This document shows positions 10,038 to 17,895 of a stretch of DNA of 39,754 nt, piece after piece (positions within the stretch are counted from its first letter, which is position 1; every line of letters begins with the position of its first letter). Made by a program: the position numbers and the translations under genes. The notes below the pieces were generated by a model. That model ran no database searches. It worked only from the letters and a program-made list of their open reading frames with translations, and was not told the origin of the DNA. Source of the DNA: Burkholderiaceae bacterium (lineage in GTDB: Bacteria > Pseudomonadota > Gammaproteobacteria > Burkholderiales > Burkholderiaceae_E); NCBI GenBank assembly GCA_021463505.1, contig JAJTYR010000032.1, positions 1-39,754 of the forward strand, given 5' to 3'.

Positions 10038-11240
10038 CTACCAGGCAGGCTTGGGCATCACCAGTTGCGCGGTGGCAACGCTGCGCGGCCAGACCACCTC
10101 GAACTCGCCCTTCTGCCACTGCGCGACGGTGCCGGGCGTCGAAACGTTCTCGCTGCCCTCGAAGCGGATTGGCCCGATGATCGTCTTGTGCTCGGTGCGC
10201 GCGACGTAGTCGCGGATCGCCTTGCGCTCGAGGCCGACCTTCGCGACCGCCTGTGCCAGGATTTCCAGGCCGGCCCAGCAATGGCCGCTGGCCCAGCGAT
10301 CGGGCTCCTTGCCGCCGAACTTCGCGGTGTGCGCATCGAAATAGGCCTTCGCTGCGGGACTGGTCTTCGCGTTCCACGAACCCATGCCCGTCACCCCCTC
10401 GGCACCGGCGCCGATCACGTTGCGATACAACTGGTACGCAGTGCCGACCGATGCGTAGAAGATCTTCGGATTGAAGCCGATCTCCTTCGCCTGCTTGCTG
10501 GCGAGAATGGTGTCGGGCGGATAGGTGATGCCGATGAACGCATCCGGGTTCTGGTCCTTGATGCCACGCAGCACCGGAGAGAGATCCTTCACGCCCAGCG
10601 GGTAGCCCTTGCGCTCGACCACCTGGATGCCGGTCTTCTTCAGTGCGCCGTTGATCGCAGCGAAGTTCTCCAGGCCGAACAGGTCATCCATGTACAGGAT
10701 GGCGATCGTCTTCACGCCGCTGGCGACCAGCATGTCGACCAGCGCGCCCATCATCCGGTCGGGCTGCTGCAACAGCGAAAAGAAGTGCGGCAGGCGCATG
10801 TCGATCAGCTTGCGCGACAGCGCCGTGGGCGCAAGCATCGGATAGCCGAAGCGGTTGGCCAGCGGCGCCAGCGCGAAGTTCGCGTTGGATCCCCACGGCG
10901 GCAGGATCAGATCGACCTTGTCGCTGCCCATCAGCTTCTCGTAGGTGCGGATGCAGGTCTCGATCTCGCTGCGATCGTCGTAGCCGATCAGCTCGATCCT
11001 GCGTCGCACGCCTTTCACGTCGAGGCCGCCAGCCGCGTTCTGCTGTTCGGCCCACATCAGGAAATTCGGCTCCTGGCTCACTTGCGCGCCGCCGGCCCAG
11101 GGGCCGGTGCGTGCAATCGCGTAGCCGATGCGCACCGGCGCCGACTGCGCCCGTACCACTGCAGGCATGGCAAGCGCAGCCGCGCCGGCGCCGAGGGCCT
11201 GCACGGTATTGCGGCGGGTGACGGACTCGGGAGTGCTCAT
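10038..11240 (-). CDS. Periplasmic substrate-binding protein of the Liv-type importer
   Basis: A 400-residue type I periplasmic binding protein (Peripla_BP_6 family) that delivers ligand to LivHM. The N-terminus has a twin-arginine-like signal (VTRRNTVQALGAGAAALAMP) with likely cleavage after VVRAQ. The mature start VRIGYAIARTGPWAGG is typical of the family. The ATG at 11240 was chosen because GAAGGAG precedes it at the right spacing; the longer frame adds only 18 non-conserved residues. It heads the operon. The ligand cannot be read from the sequence; the downstream aldehyde dehydrogenase suggests an aromatic or related acid rather than leucine. Confidence 0.9.
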   Translation of the reverse strand: MSTPESVTRRNTVQALGAGAAALAMPAVVRAQSAPVRIGYAIARTGPWAGGAQVSQEPNFLMWAEQQNAAGGLDVKGVRRRIELIGYDDRSEIETCIRTYEKLMGSDKVDLILPPWGSNANFALAPLANRFGYPMLAPTALSRKLIDMRLPHFFSLLQQPDRMMGALVDMLVASGVKTIAILYMDDLFGLENFAAINGALKKTGIQVVERKGYPLGVKDLSPVLRGIKDQNPDAFIGITYPPDTILASKQAKEIGFNPKIFYASVGTAYQLYRNVIGAGAEGVTGMGSWNAKTSPAAKAYFDAHTAKFGGKEPDRWASGHCWAGLEILAQAVAKVGLERKAIRDYVARTEHKTIIGPIRFEGSENVSTPGTVAQWQKGEFEVVWPRSVATAQLVMPKPAW

Positions 11241-11278
11241 CGTGTGTCTCCTTCGGGCTCTTGTTGGCCGGACGGGCA

Positions 11279-11299
11279 GCCGGATGGATGCCATCCGGC
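11279..11299. promoter_or_regulatory. 9-bp perfect inverted repeat in the leader of the Liv-type operon
   Basis: Arms gccggatgg (11279-11287) and ccatccggc (11291-11299) with a three-base centre, lying 39 to 59 bases before the binding-protein start. This could be an operator for a dimeric regulator or an RNA hairpin in the leader. No T-run follows, so termination is less likely. Confidence 0.4.
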
Positions 11300-11335
11300 G
11301 ATCATACGAAGGCGCGCTGCACCGCGCTTCTCCTG

Positions 11336-11366
11336 TCGTGCAGAAAGGCTTGACGATTCGTGCAGA
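11336..11366 (+). promoter_or_regulatory. Candidate AraC-type operator: two direct repeats with 22-bp period
   Basis: The nonamer TCGTGCAGA occurs at 11336-11344 and again, identical and in the same orientation, at 11358-11366. The repeats are 22 bases apart, about two helical turns. AraC-family regulators commonly bind pairs of direct half-sites at about 21-22-bp spacing. The site lies between the divergent Liv-type operon and an AraC-family gene. That it is bound by this regulator is inference. Confidence 0.5.
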
Positions 11367-11473
11367 CCGACCCCCGTACTTTCCCTAGTATGGCCCGTGC
11401 GCCGCGCCCGCACACCCCCGCAGCCGAGGGCGATCCGGATAATCGATCGATGACGCCCGGTCCGGAGAGCCGC

Positions 11474-12442
11474 ATGCCCAGTTTCACGCCGACGATGAGC
11501 ACCGACTTCGTGTCGCCAGGCGAGCGCGTGGGGTACTGGTCGGAATGGATCGACCGGCTGTTCTGCGGCCTGCAATCGGACGTCTACGGCGACACGGCGT
11601 TCGACGGCCACATGGCCACCGAGCAGGCCGGCGACGTCGTGCTCACGCGACTGGAGGCCGATCGCCACCGAGTGCTGAAGAGCGATCGCGAGGTGCGCGG
11701 TGGCGACGTCGGTTACCTGAAGATCGTCGCGCCGTATCGCGGCACCGCGGGCGTCGAGCAGCAGGGCCGGCAGGCCTGGGTGTCGCCGGGCGAATGGTGC
11801 ATCTACGACACCACCGACCGCTACCGGGTGGCCAACCCGGTGCACGTCGAGCACCTGATCGTGATGGTGCCCAGGGCGCCGCTGGTGGAGCGCGGCCTGC
11901 CGCTGGACAAGCTGATGGCGCAGCGGCTGGGCGCGCACGGCGGCATCTCGCGACTGGCACTGCAGGCGATGCGCGGCGCCTGGCAGGAACTCCCTTCGAT
12001 CACGCCGTCGGCCGCGCGCGGCGTCGGCGAATCGATCGTGCAGCTGGTGCAACTGTCACTGCTCGAGCTGGCCGGACGCGACAGTGCGCCGACGCAACGT
12101 GAGGCGCTGGGCGAACGGATCAAGCAGCTGGTGGCCCGGCGCCTGGGCGACGCGCGGCTCTCGGTCGACACGATCGCGGTCGAACTCAATTGCAGCCGGC
12201 GCCAGCTGTACAATGCGTTCAGCGACGAACCTGACGGAGTGGCCGGCTACGTGCTGGCGCAGCGGCTCGAGGCCTGCCGGCGCGACTTCGACGATCGCTG
12301 CCAGGACGCAATCTCGATCACCGACATCGCGCTGCGCCGCGGCTTCAACCACCCGGCACACTTCAGCCGCGCGTTCAAGGCGCGCTTCGGCGTCACGCCG
12401 AGCGAGTGGCGACTGCGCGCGACACTCGGCCTGCAGGCGTGA
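11474..12442 (+). CDS. AraC-family transcriptional regulator
   Basis: A 322-residue regulator. The N-terminal half is of the AraC-binding-like type found in FeaR-like activators (SPGEWCIYDTTDRYRV near residue 100). It is followed by a C-terminal double helix-turn-helix (about 225-315) with SVDTIAVELNCSRRQLYNAF and ITDIALRRGFNHPAHFSRAF, the latter the hallmark second HTH. The ATG at 11474 has a GGAGAG site ahead; a longer frame from 11360 adds a Pro/Arg-rich stretch that looks non-coding. It diverges from the Liv-type operon with candidate operator repeats between them, so it probably controls that operon. Its last 50 bases overlap the 3' end of the convergent AtuA-family gene. Confidence 0.9.
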   Translation: MPSFTPTMSTDFVSPGERVGYWSEWIDRLFCGLQSDVYGDTAFDGHMATEQAGDVVLTRLEADRHRVLKSDREVRGGDVGYLKIVAPYRGTAGVEQQGRQAWVSPGEWCIYDTTDRYRVANPVHVEHLIVMVPRAPLVERGLPLDKLMAQRLGAHGGISRLALQAMRGAWQELPSITPSAARGVGESIVQLVQLSLLELAGRDSAPTQREALGERIKQLVARRLGDARLSVDTIAVELNCSRRQLYNAFSDEPDGVAGYVLAQRLEACRRDFDDRCQDAISITDIALRRGFNHPAHFSRAFKARFGVTPSEWRLRATLGLQA

Positions 12443-14384
12443 GCAGATCGGCATCGAGCCATCGGGGAGCGACGCGCACCGGCATCGAAAGCAGGATCTG
12501 CGCCAACCCCTTGCCGAGCGGATCGTTGCGCAGCGAGGCCATCCCGCCACCGCCGAGCGCGCGCTCGCAGACGAAGTTCAGTGCCCGGATGCCCGGCACG
12601 TCGTAGCGCGTGACGGGGCCCTGCACCAGGTGCGCAAGGAAGGCGGCCACGCGCTCGGCACTCACCTGCTCGCGCAACACCGGCAGCAGTTCGGGACGGC
12701 GCGCGATCAATCCGATGTTGCAGGTGTCGCCTTTGTCGCCGCTGCGGGCGTGCGCGAGGCGCATCAGCGGCACCTCGATGCGCTCGTCATCGCAAGGCTG
12801 CCCGGGTATCGACCCGGCGCTCACGATCACCGCTGCATCAGCCGCCGTCACCGCTGCATCAGCCGCCGTCACCGCTGCATGGGTCGCCGTCACCGCCGCA
12901 TCGATCGTCGGCGCCGGCTGCATCGTCGACAATGCCCGCGCCTGTGGCCCGGGCTGTGCGTGTCCGTTTTCCCCGTGTGCGCCCGTCGGGACGGCGATCC
13001 GCCGCTCCCCGATCACGACCGCCGGCGCCAGTCGCGCCTTGTCGAGCAGGAACGCGAACTGCCGTATCGACGGCGACACCGACGGCCGGCCGCCGGCGCC
13101 GGTGGTGCCGGGCGCCCACGACGTGCCCGCCGGGGCGATCTCGCGGGCGAACAGTTCCAGCGCCTCGCGCACCGGGTGCGTGGCGCTCACGCGCAGCACC
13201 GCCTCGCGCGTGGCGCGCGCGCCATCGCGCGCGTGCGGCCCGTAGCAGCTCTCGGCGCCCAGCACCTCGACGAGCGTCGCGCTGTAGTCGGGCCAGCCCG
13301 CCCGCGCGAACATCGAACGGGTACGCGCCAGGATCGCCTCGCCGGTGCGCCGCGCCTTGGCGACCGCCTCGAAGCCGATGATCGTCAACTGCGCGCTGCA
13401 GCGGAAGCCCTCGGCGCAGGTGGCGCTGACCTTGCAGGCCGCACCCGGTGGGCGCCCGCGCGCGCCGCGCACCTGCACGCGCTCTTCTCCGTCCGCCGCC
13501 ATCGTGACCGCGGTGAAGTCGCAGGTCACGTCCGGCAGCAGGTAGGCGGCGGGATCGCCGATCTCGTAGAGCATCTGTTCGGCCACCACCGCCGGGCTCA
13601 CCTTGCCGCCGGTCCCGGCGGGTCGCGTGACGACGAACCCGCCGTCGGCCGCGCATTCGACGATCGGGTAGCCGATCCCGGGCCAGTCGGGTACCGTGTC
13701 CCAGTCGGTGTACAGACCGCCGGTGGCCTGGCAACCGCACTCGATGATGTGCCCGGCGAGGCTGCCACCCGCGAGCCGGTCGTAGTCATCGTCCGCCCAA
13801 CCGAACTCGTGCATCAGCACGCCCAGCGTCACCGCCGAATCGACGCAGCGTCCGGTGATCACCACCTGCGCACCGGCATCGAGCGCGGCGCGGATCGGCT
13901 GCGCGCCCAGGTAGGCGTTGGCGCTCAGCACGCGTTGCGGCAGCGGCGCGCCAGTGTGCATCTCGTGCACGCCCTCGCCGCGCAGCACCGGCAACAACGG
14001 CATCACGTCGTCGCCTTCGACCACCGCGATCGCGAGTTCGACGCCCTGCGTCGCGGCCATCGCAGCGAGCGCGCGCGCGCAGCCCCGCGGGTTGACGCCG
14101 CCGGCGTTGCTGACCACGCGGATGCCGCGCTCGACCACCTCGTGCAGCACCGCCTTCATCGCCACGTCGACGAAGTCACCCGCGTAGCCGGCCTCGGGAT
14201 TCCTCAGGCGCGCGCCGGCGAGGATCGACATCGTGAGTTCGGCCAGGTAATCGAACACGAGATAGTCGATCGCACCGCTCGCAACCAGTTGCGGCGCAGC
14301 CACGGCGCTGTCACCCCAGAAGCCCGACGCGCCGCCGATCCTGACCGGGCCATGCGTTCGAGGCGGTGGTTGCGGAACGTCCAT
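12393..14384 (-). CDS. AtuA-family acyclic terpene utilization protein with fused C-terminal AtuA-like domain
   Basis: A 663-residue protein. Residues about 12-460 form the AtuA (DUF1446) domain, recognised by IGGASGFWGDSAVAAPQLV and IDYLVFDYLAELTMSILA. Residues about 535-640 match the small AtuA-like ferredoxin-fold domain (LAHARSGDKGDTCNIGLIAR). They are joined by an Ala/Thr linker built from a 21-bp tandem repeat. AtuA is needed for citronellol/geraniol degradation in Pseudomonas, but its exact reaction is not settled; homologues occur in other CoA-linked catabolic clusters. The ATG at 14384 gives the normal N-terminus. No other atu genes are seen nearby, so a terpene role is not demonstrated. 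Confidence 0.82.
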   Translation of the reverse strand: MDVPQPPPRTHGPVRIGGASGFWGDSAVAAPQLVASGAIDYLVFDYLAELTMSILAGARLRNPEAGYAGDFVDVAMKAVLHEVVERGIRVVSNAGGVNPRGCARALAAMAATQGVELAIAVVEGDDVMPLLPVLRGEGVHEMHTGAPLPQRVLSANAYLGAQPIRAALDAGAQVVITGRCVDSAVTLGVLMHEFGWADDDYDRLAGGSLAGHIIECGCQATGGLYTDWDTVPDWPGIGYPIVECAADGGFVVTRPAGTGGKVSPAVVAEQMLYEIGDPAAYLLPDVTCDFTAVTMAADGEERVQVRGARGRPPGAACKVSATCAEGFRCSAQLTIIGFEAVAKARRTGEAILARTRSMFARAGWPDYSATLVEVLGAESCYGPHARDGARATREAVLRVSATHPVREALELFAREIAPAGTSWAPGTTGAGGRPSVSPSIRQFAFLLDKARLAPAVVIGERRIAVPTGAHGENGHAQPGPQARALSTMQPAPTIDAAVTATHAAVTAADAAVTAADAAVIVSAGSIPGQPCDDERIEVPLMRLAHARSGDKGDTCNIGLIARRPELLPVLREQVSAERVAAFLAHLVQGPVTRYDVPGIRALNFVCERALGGGGMASLRNDPLGKGLAQILLSMPVRVAPRWLDADLLTPAGRVSRAVATRSA
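12820..12903 (-). repeat. 21-bp tandem repeat, four copies, in-frame in the AtuA-family gene
   Basis: Four consecutive imperfect 21-base units (12820-12840, 12841-12861, 12862-12882, 12883-12903), sharing the core gtcaccgctgcatca. They encode an AAVTAAD-like heptapeptide repeat in the linker between the two domains (residues about 494-521). Copies two and three are nearly identical, pointing to recent expansion. Confidence 0.85.
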
Positions 14385-14486
14385 CTGCTCTACGGGACTC
14401 TTGTGCCGGCACCTGCGCACAAGGTACCCGATCCGCCGGCCGCCGGGGAGACTGTAGCCGTGCACGCAATCCGTCGTCGCACACGC

Positions 14487-14504
14487 ACGGGGTGTGCACC
14501 CCGT
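14487..14504 (-). terminator. Hairpin downstream of the M48 protease gene
   Basis: An inverted repeat acggggtg-tg-caccccgt lies 12 bases past the protease stop and before the AtuA-family start. As RNA it would form a six- to eight-pair G/C stem. There is no T-run, so its role as terminator is tentative. Confidence 0.35.
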
Positions 14505-14515
14505 CGTGGCGTGGC

Positions 14516-16462
14516 CTACGCGGACGCTACCGGCTCGCCGCGCCGCGCGCCGATCTGCTGGCCGGCCCCGCGCGGCACCGGGCAGTCGATCGCGGCGGCC
14601 ACGGCGCGAACGAAGGCGTCGTAGTTCGGGTCGCCTGGCGTACGCGCCAGCGTGAACAACACCTTCAGCAGGATCGGCTTGTCGAGCGGCGCCAGACCCA
14701 GCAGCGTATCGAGTGCCAGCGCGAGTTCGGTCGTGCCGACCTCGTCGGGTGTGGAGGCCGGCGGCGAGATCTCCAGCATCGCCGCCGCATCGGCCAGCGC
14801 GTCGCGCGTGGCGCGCGCCGACGCCTCGCCCACCGCGGCGGCCATCGCGAACAACGCGGCCAGCGCGCGGCTCTGCGCCTGCCGGGTGGTCGGCGCCCGG
14901 CGCTGCCGCGCGCCACCGGATGCATTCGGCGACAGGCGATGACGCGCCAGCGTGTAGTAGATCCACTCGGCCGAATGAACGTGCCCATCGGTCTCGATCG
15001 CGCGCCGGCAGCGATCGAGCAACTCGCGGCGGCGACTGCCGCTCCAGCGCCGGACGCGCGCGAGCAGCAGCTCGAGCAACGGCACGCGCAGCGACGCGCC
15101 CGCCGGCGAGACCAGCCAGTCGAGCGACGTGCGCAGTGCCGCGTCGGGCTCGCTGGCCGTGTGGCCGGCCACCAGCGCGACCAGCCAGCGGCCCGCCGTC
15201 TCGAAGCCGAGCGACGCCGAGCGGATCTGCGTGATCAGCGCAGCGGCGGCGCTCGCCGACGCACGATCGCGCCGCAGCGCTGGCTGCGGGATGGTCGTGT
15301 CGCCCGCTTGGCCGCCCGAAGCTGCTGCAGCCGGCGCCGCCGCCAGCGGCAGCGCCACCCTGACGAAAGGGATCGTGTCCGGCAGCAGCGAAGCGCCGGA
15401 CCGTTCGGGCGCGTCGGAGGATCGGAACGGTTTCGCCTGCGGCGTCGCCGCCGCCGACGCGCGTGCCTCGTCGGCAGCGGCGACGGGCGCGATGGGCGCC
15501 ATGGGCCTGCCGTAGAGCCGCGCGATGCGCTCGGCCAGCGGCGGATGCGTGTCGAACCAGTCACGCAGTCCAGCGGGTTGCGCCAGCAGGAAGTGACTGA
15601 CCAGCGCGGCATAGCCCGAACGCAGCGGCATGTCCGCCTCGCCTGCGATCCGGCGCAGTGCGCAACCCAGCCCGTCGCGGTCGCGCGTGATCTGCACCGC
15701 CAGCGCATCGGCGAGGAATTCGCGCTGCCGGCTGATGCCGGCCTTCAGCACCTGGCCGGCGAGCACGCCGAGGATACCGACCGCCGACAGCAGCAGGCCG
15801 ATGACGAATGCCGCGATGCGTGGCGCGCCGAGCCGCCCGAGCGGACCGCCCTCCCGCCGCACCGCGCTGCCGAGCAGCCGCAGGCCGGCAAGGCGCAACG
15901 AGCACAGGCCGTACAGCGCCGCGGCAAGCCGTGCGTTCAGTTCGGCGTCGCCGCCGACGATGTGCGCAGTCTCGTGGGCGACGACCCCCTGCAATTCGGC
16001 GCGCTCCAACCGCTCGAGCGCACCGCGCGTCACCACCACCGCAGCCAGGCCGGGGCGCTCGCCAGCCGCGAGTGCGTTGATCGACTCCTCGCCGAGCACG
16101 TACAGGGCGGGTACCGGGGCGCCCGCACCGATCGCGACTTCCTCGGCAACATCACGCAGGCGCCGATGCAGCGGCAGCGCCTCGTCGATGGGTCGCGCGC
16201 CCAGTCGCTCGGCCAGGGCGGCACCTCCGCCGCGAAGCCGCTGCCACTCGACCCAGGCGCCGCCGAAAACGATCAGCAACGTGACGGACGTATTGGTTGC
16301 GACGAAGTACGGCGGCCAGTACAGGCCACCTGCGAGCAGCAACCAGCCGAGCGCGGCCGCACCGTTGGCCGCTGCGACGACAACCACCAGCGAGAGCGCG
16401 AACAGGGCGCTCAGCCTGCGCGAGGCTGACCTCGCCCGGTCCTGGTGGGCGTAGAAATCCAT
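14516..16462 (-). CDS. M48-family membrane metalloprotease with long C-terminal extension
   Basis: A 648-residue zinc metalloprotease related to HtpX. Two membrane segments (about 20-46 and 55-70) precede the catalytic site HETAH (H163, E164, H167). The third zinc ligand is probably E248 in SRQREFLADA, and a further hydrophobic segment lies at about 215-238. After the usual end near THPPLAERIARLYGRP (305-320), a 325-residue Ala/Arg-rich extension follows that I do not recognise. It lies 17 bases downstream of a lemA gene; LemA-M48 pairs are common and are thought to act in membrane-protein quality control. The ATG at 16462 is followed directly by the first helix. Confidence 0.88.
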   Translation of the reverse strand: MDFYAHQDRARSASRRLSALFALSLVVVVAAANGAAALGWLLLAGGLYWPPYFVATNTSVTLLIVFGGAWVEWQRLRGGGAALAERLGARPIDEALPLHRRLRDVAEEVAIGAGAPVPALYVLGEESINALAAGERPGLAAVVVTRGALERLERAELQGVVAHETAHIVGGDAELNARLAAALYGLCSLRLAGLRLLGSAVRREGGPLGRLGAPRIAAFVIGLLLSAVGILGVLAGQVLKAGISRQREFLADALAVQITRDRDGLGCALRRIAGEADMPLRSGYAALVSHFLLAQPAGLRDWFDTHPPLAERIARLYGRPMAPIAPVAAADEARASAAATPQAKPFRSSDAPERSGASLLPDTIPFVRVALPLAAAPAAAASGGQAGDTTIPQPALRRDRASASAAAALITQIRSASLGFETAGRWLVALVAGHTASEPDAALRTSLDWLVSPAGASLRVPLLELLLARVRRWSGSRRRELLDRCRRAIETDGHVHSAEWIYYTLARHRLSPNASGGARQRRAPTTRQAQSRALAALFAMAAAVGEASARATRDALADAAAMLEISPPASTPDEVGTTELALALDTLLGLAPLDKPILLKVLFTLARTPGDPNYDAFVRAVAAAIDCPVPRGAGQQIGARRGEPVASA

Positions 16463-16479
16463 CGGCGGGACAGCCCGGG

Positions 16480-17073
16480 TCAGAGGGCGACCGGAACCGC
16501 GTGACGTTCCTGTGCGGAAGCCGTAGCGCGCAGCATGCTCGCGCGCCGGAACCCGCACAGCGTGGCGACCAGAGAGGCGGGGAAGGATTCGAGCTCGATG
16601 TTGTAGCCCATCACCTGATCGTTGAACGCCTGCCGGGCGAAGGCGATGCGGTTCTCGGTGGTTCGCAGTTCCTCGGTCAGGCGCTGCACGGTGTCGTCGG
16701 CCTGCAGCGCCGGGTACTGCTCGACGAGCGCCATCAGGCGCGCCAGCGGCGAAGCCAGCGCGGTCTCGGCGGCCTCGAGCGCCACCAGCGCGTGGCCGTC
16801 GTGCGGACGCTGCCTGGCCGCCTGGTTCGCGTCCGAGGCGCGCTGGCGCGCGGCGATCACTGCTTCGAGCGTCCCGCGCTCGTGGGCCAGGTACGCCTTC
16901 GTCGCGGCGACCAGGTTCGGAATCAGGTCGTAGCGCCGCTTCAGTTGCACGTCGATCTGCGCGTAGGCGTTCTGGTACCGGTTGCGCAGCGCGATGAAGC
17001 GGTTGAAAACCAGCACGCACCAGGCGAGGGCCGCCAGCAGCACGATCATCGACAGGAACAGTCCGCTCGACAT
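16480..17073 (-). CDS. lemA: LemA-family protein
   Basis: A 197-residue LemA protein with an N-terminal membrane anchor (about 3-23) and a helical bundle. The family signature LKRRYDLIPNLVAATKAYLA and the later ENRIAFARQAFNDQVMGYN are clear. LemA proteins are anchored in the inner membrane; function is poorly known but they are repeatedly encoded beside M48 proteases, as here. The ATG at 17073 was preferred over a GTG three codons upstream because GGTGAG then serves as the ribosome site. The 185 bases upstream, to the dolP stop, hold only a hairpin. Confidence 0.9.
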   Translation of the reverse strand: MSSGLFLSMIVLLAALAWCVLVFNRFIALRNRYQNAYAQIDVQLKRRYDLIPNLVAATKAYLAHERGTLEAVIAARQRASDANQAARQRPHDGHALVALEAAETALASPLARLMALVEQYPALQADDTVQRLTEELRTTENRIAFARQAFNDQVMGYNIELESFPASLVATLCGFRRASMLRATASAQERHAVPVAL

Positions 17074-17222
17074 GAGTCTCACCGGTGCGCGCGCGGCGCG
17101 GAGAACGATGAGAAATTGTCCGTCGAAACCGTCGATGGGAACGTCCGCCCGCGCGCCGCCTGTCGGACCGCCGGCACCCGTCCGTCGGCGCCGCCGGCGC
17201 GCGGTCGAAACACGCCGATGGA

Positions 17223-17243
17223 TTGCGGCGCGGCGCGCCGCAA
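17223..17243 (-). other. Hairpin in the dolP-lemA intergenic region
   Basis: A perfect 8-base inverted repeat, ttgcggcg-cggcg-cgccgcaa, begins 16 bases beyond the dolP-like stop. The position fits a terminator for the lpoA-yraN-diaA-dolP unit, but there is no T-run and the strands are very G/C-rich, where such repeats arise easily. Confidence 0.3.
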
Positions 17244-17258
17244 CCGCTGCGCGAGCGC

Positions 17259-17873
17259 CTACTGCCCGGGCTGCGAAGCGCGCTTCACTTCTTCTTCGGT
17301 GATGAATTCGAACACGGTGACCACGCGCTGCACGCCTGCCACGCGGCTGGCGACCTGCGCGGCCCGATCGGCTTCACGGCGCGACACCAGGCCCATCAGG
17401 TAGACCGTGCCCGATTCGGTGACCACCTTGATGACGTTGGCGTGCAGGTCCTGGGCGTCGAGCAGCGCCGCCTTCACGCGCGCCGTGATCGCAGTGTCGG
17501 CGGCGCTGGTGGCGAGCGAAGGGCGACCCAGCACCTGCAGTTCGTTGTGCACCGAGCGCACGTTCGGCAACGCGCCGACCGCGGCCTCGGCGGCGCGCTT
17601 GTCGTCTTCGCTGGCCACCTGGCCGGTGAGCAGCACCTTGCGGTTGTAGCTGGTGACGCTGACACCGCCGGGTTGCGCGAGCGCACCGCGCATCCGGTTG
17701 GCGGCACGCAACTCGATCTCCTGGTCTTCGGTCTGCGCGCCGAGCGTGCGCCGATCGAGTGCCGCGAGCGTGCCCACGGCCGCACCGGTGGCGACCAGCG
17801 GCACGCAGCCGGGAGCGGCCAGCACGGTGGCGAGCAGGGCAGCGGCGAAGGTCAGGCGCGCGTGGGTCTTCAT
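17259..17873 (-). CDS. dolP: BON-domain lipoprotein, DolP/YraP-like
   Basis: A 204-residue exported protein with two BON domains (about 60-120 and 128-195; patterns GVSVTSYNRKVLLTGQV and VVTESGTVYLMGLVSRREAD). The N-terminus is a signal sequence ending in LAAPGC, which is a weak lipobox (Ala rather than Leu at -3), so outer-membrane lipidation is likely but not certain. In E. coli DolP supports outer-membrane integrity and BAM function. The ATG at 17873 has GGGAGAA ahead of it. It is the last gene of the lpoA-yraN-diaA-dolP series, the same order as yraM-N-O-P in E. coli. Confidence 0.9.
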   Translation of the reverse strand: MKTHARLTFAAALLATVLAAPGCVPLVATGAAVGTLAALDRRTLGAQTEDQEIELRAANRMRGALAQPGGVSVTSYNRKVLLTGQVASEDDKRAAEAAVGALPNVRSVHNELQVLGRPSLATSAADTAITARVKAALLDAQDLHANVIKVVTESGTVYLMGLVSRREADRAAQVASRVAGVQRVVTVFEFITEEEVKRASQPGQ

Positions 17874-17895
17874 CGTTTCTCCCGGATGTGCAGGT

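Noticed and set aside
11350-11391. TTGACG followed by TAGTAT as a promoter for the AraC-family gene.
   Set aside because: The spacing is 30 bases, and at 17 bases there is only a C/G-rich hexamer, so it is not a standard sigma-70 promoter.
9222-11453. A very long plus-strand open frame opposite the Liv-type genes, and similar long frames opposite other genes.
   Set aside because: They are His/Arg/Gln/Ala-rich, match no family, and are the usual by-product of high-GC codon bias antisense to well-recognised genes.
12820-12903. Regular repeats that might suggest a CRISPR array (also at 19962-20105).
   Set aside because: Units are directly adjacent without spacers, stay in frame and lie inside coding regions, so they are tandem coding repeats.
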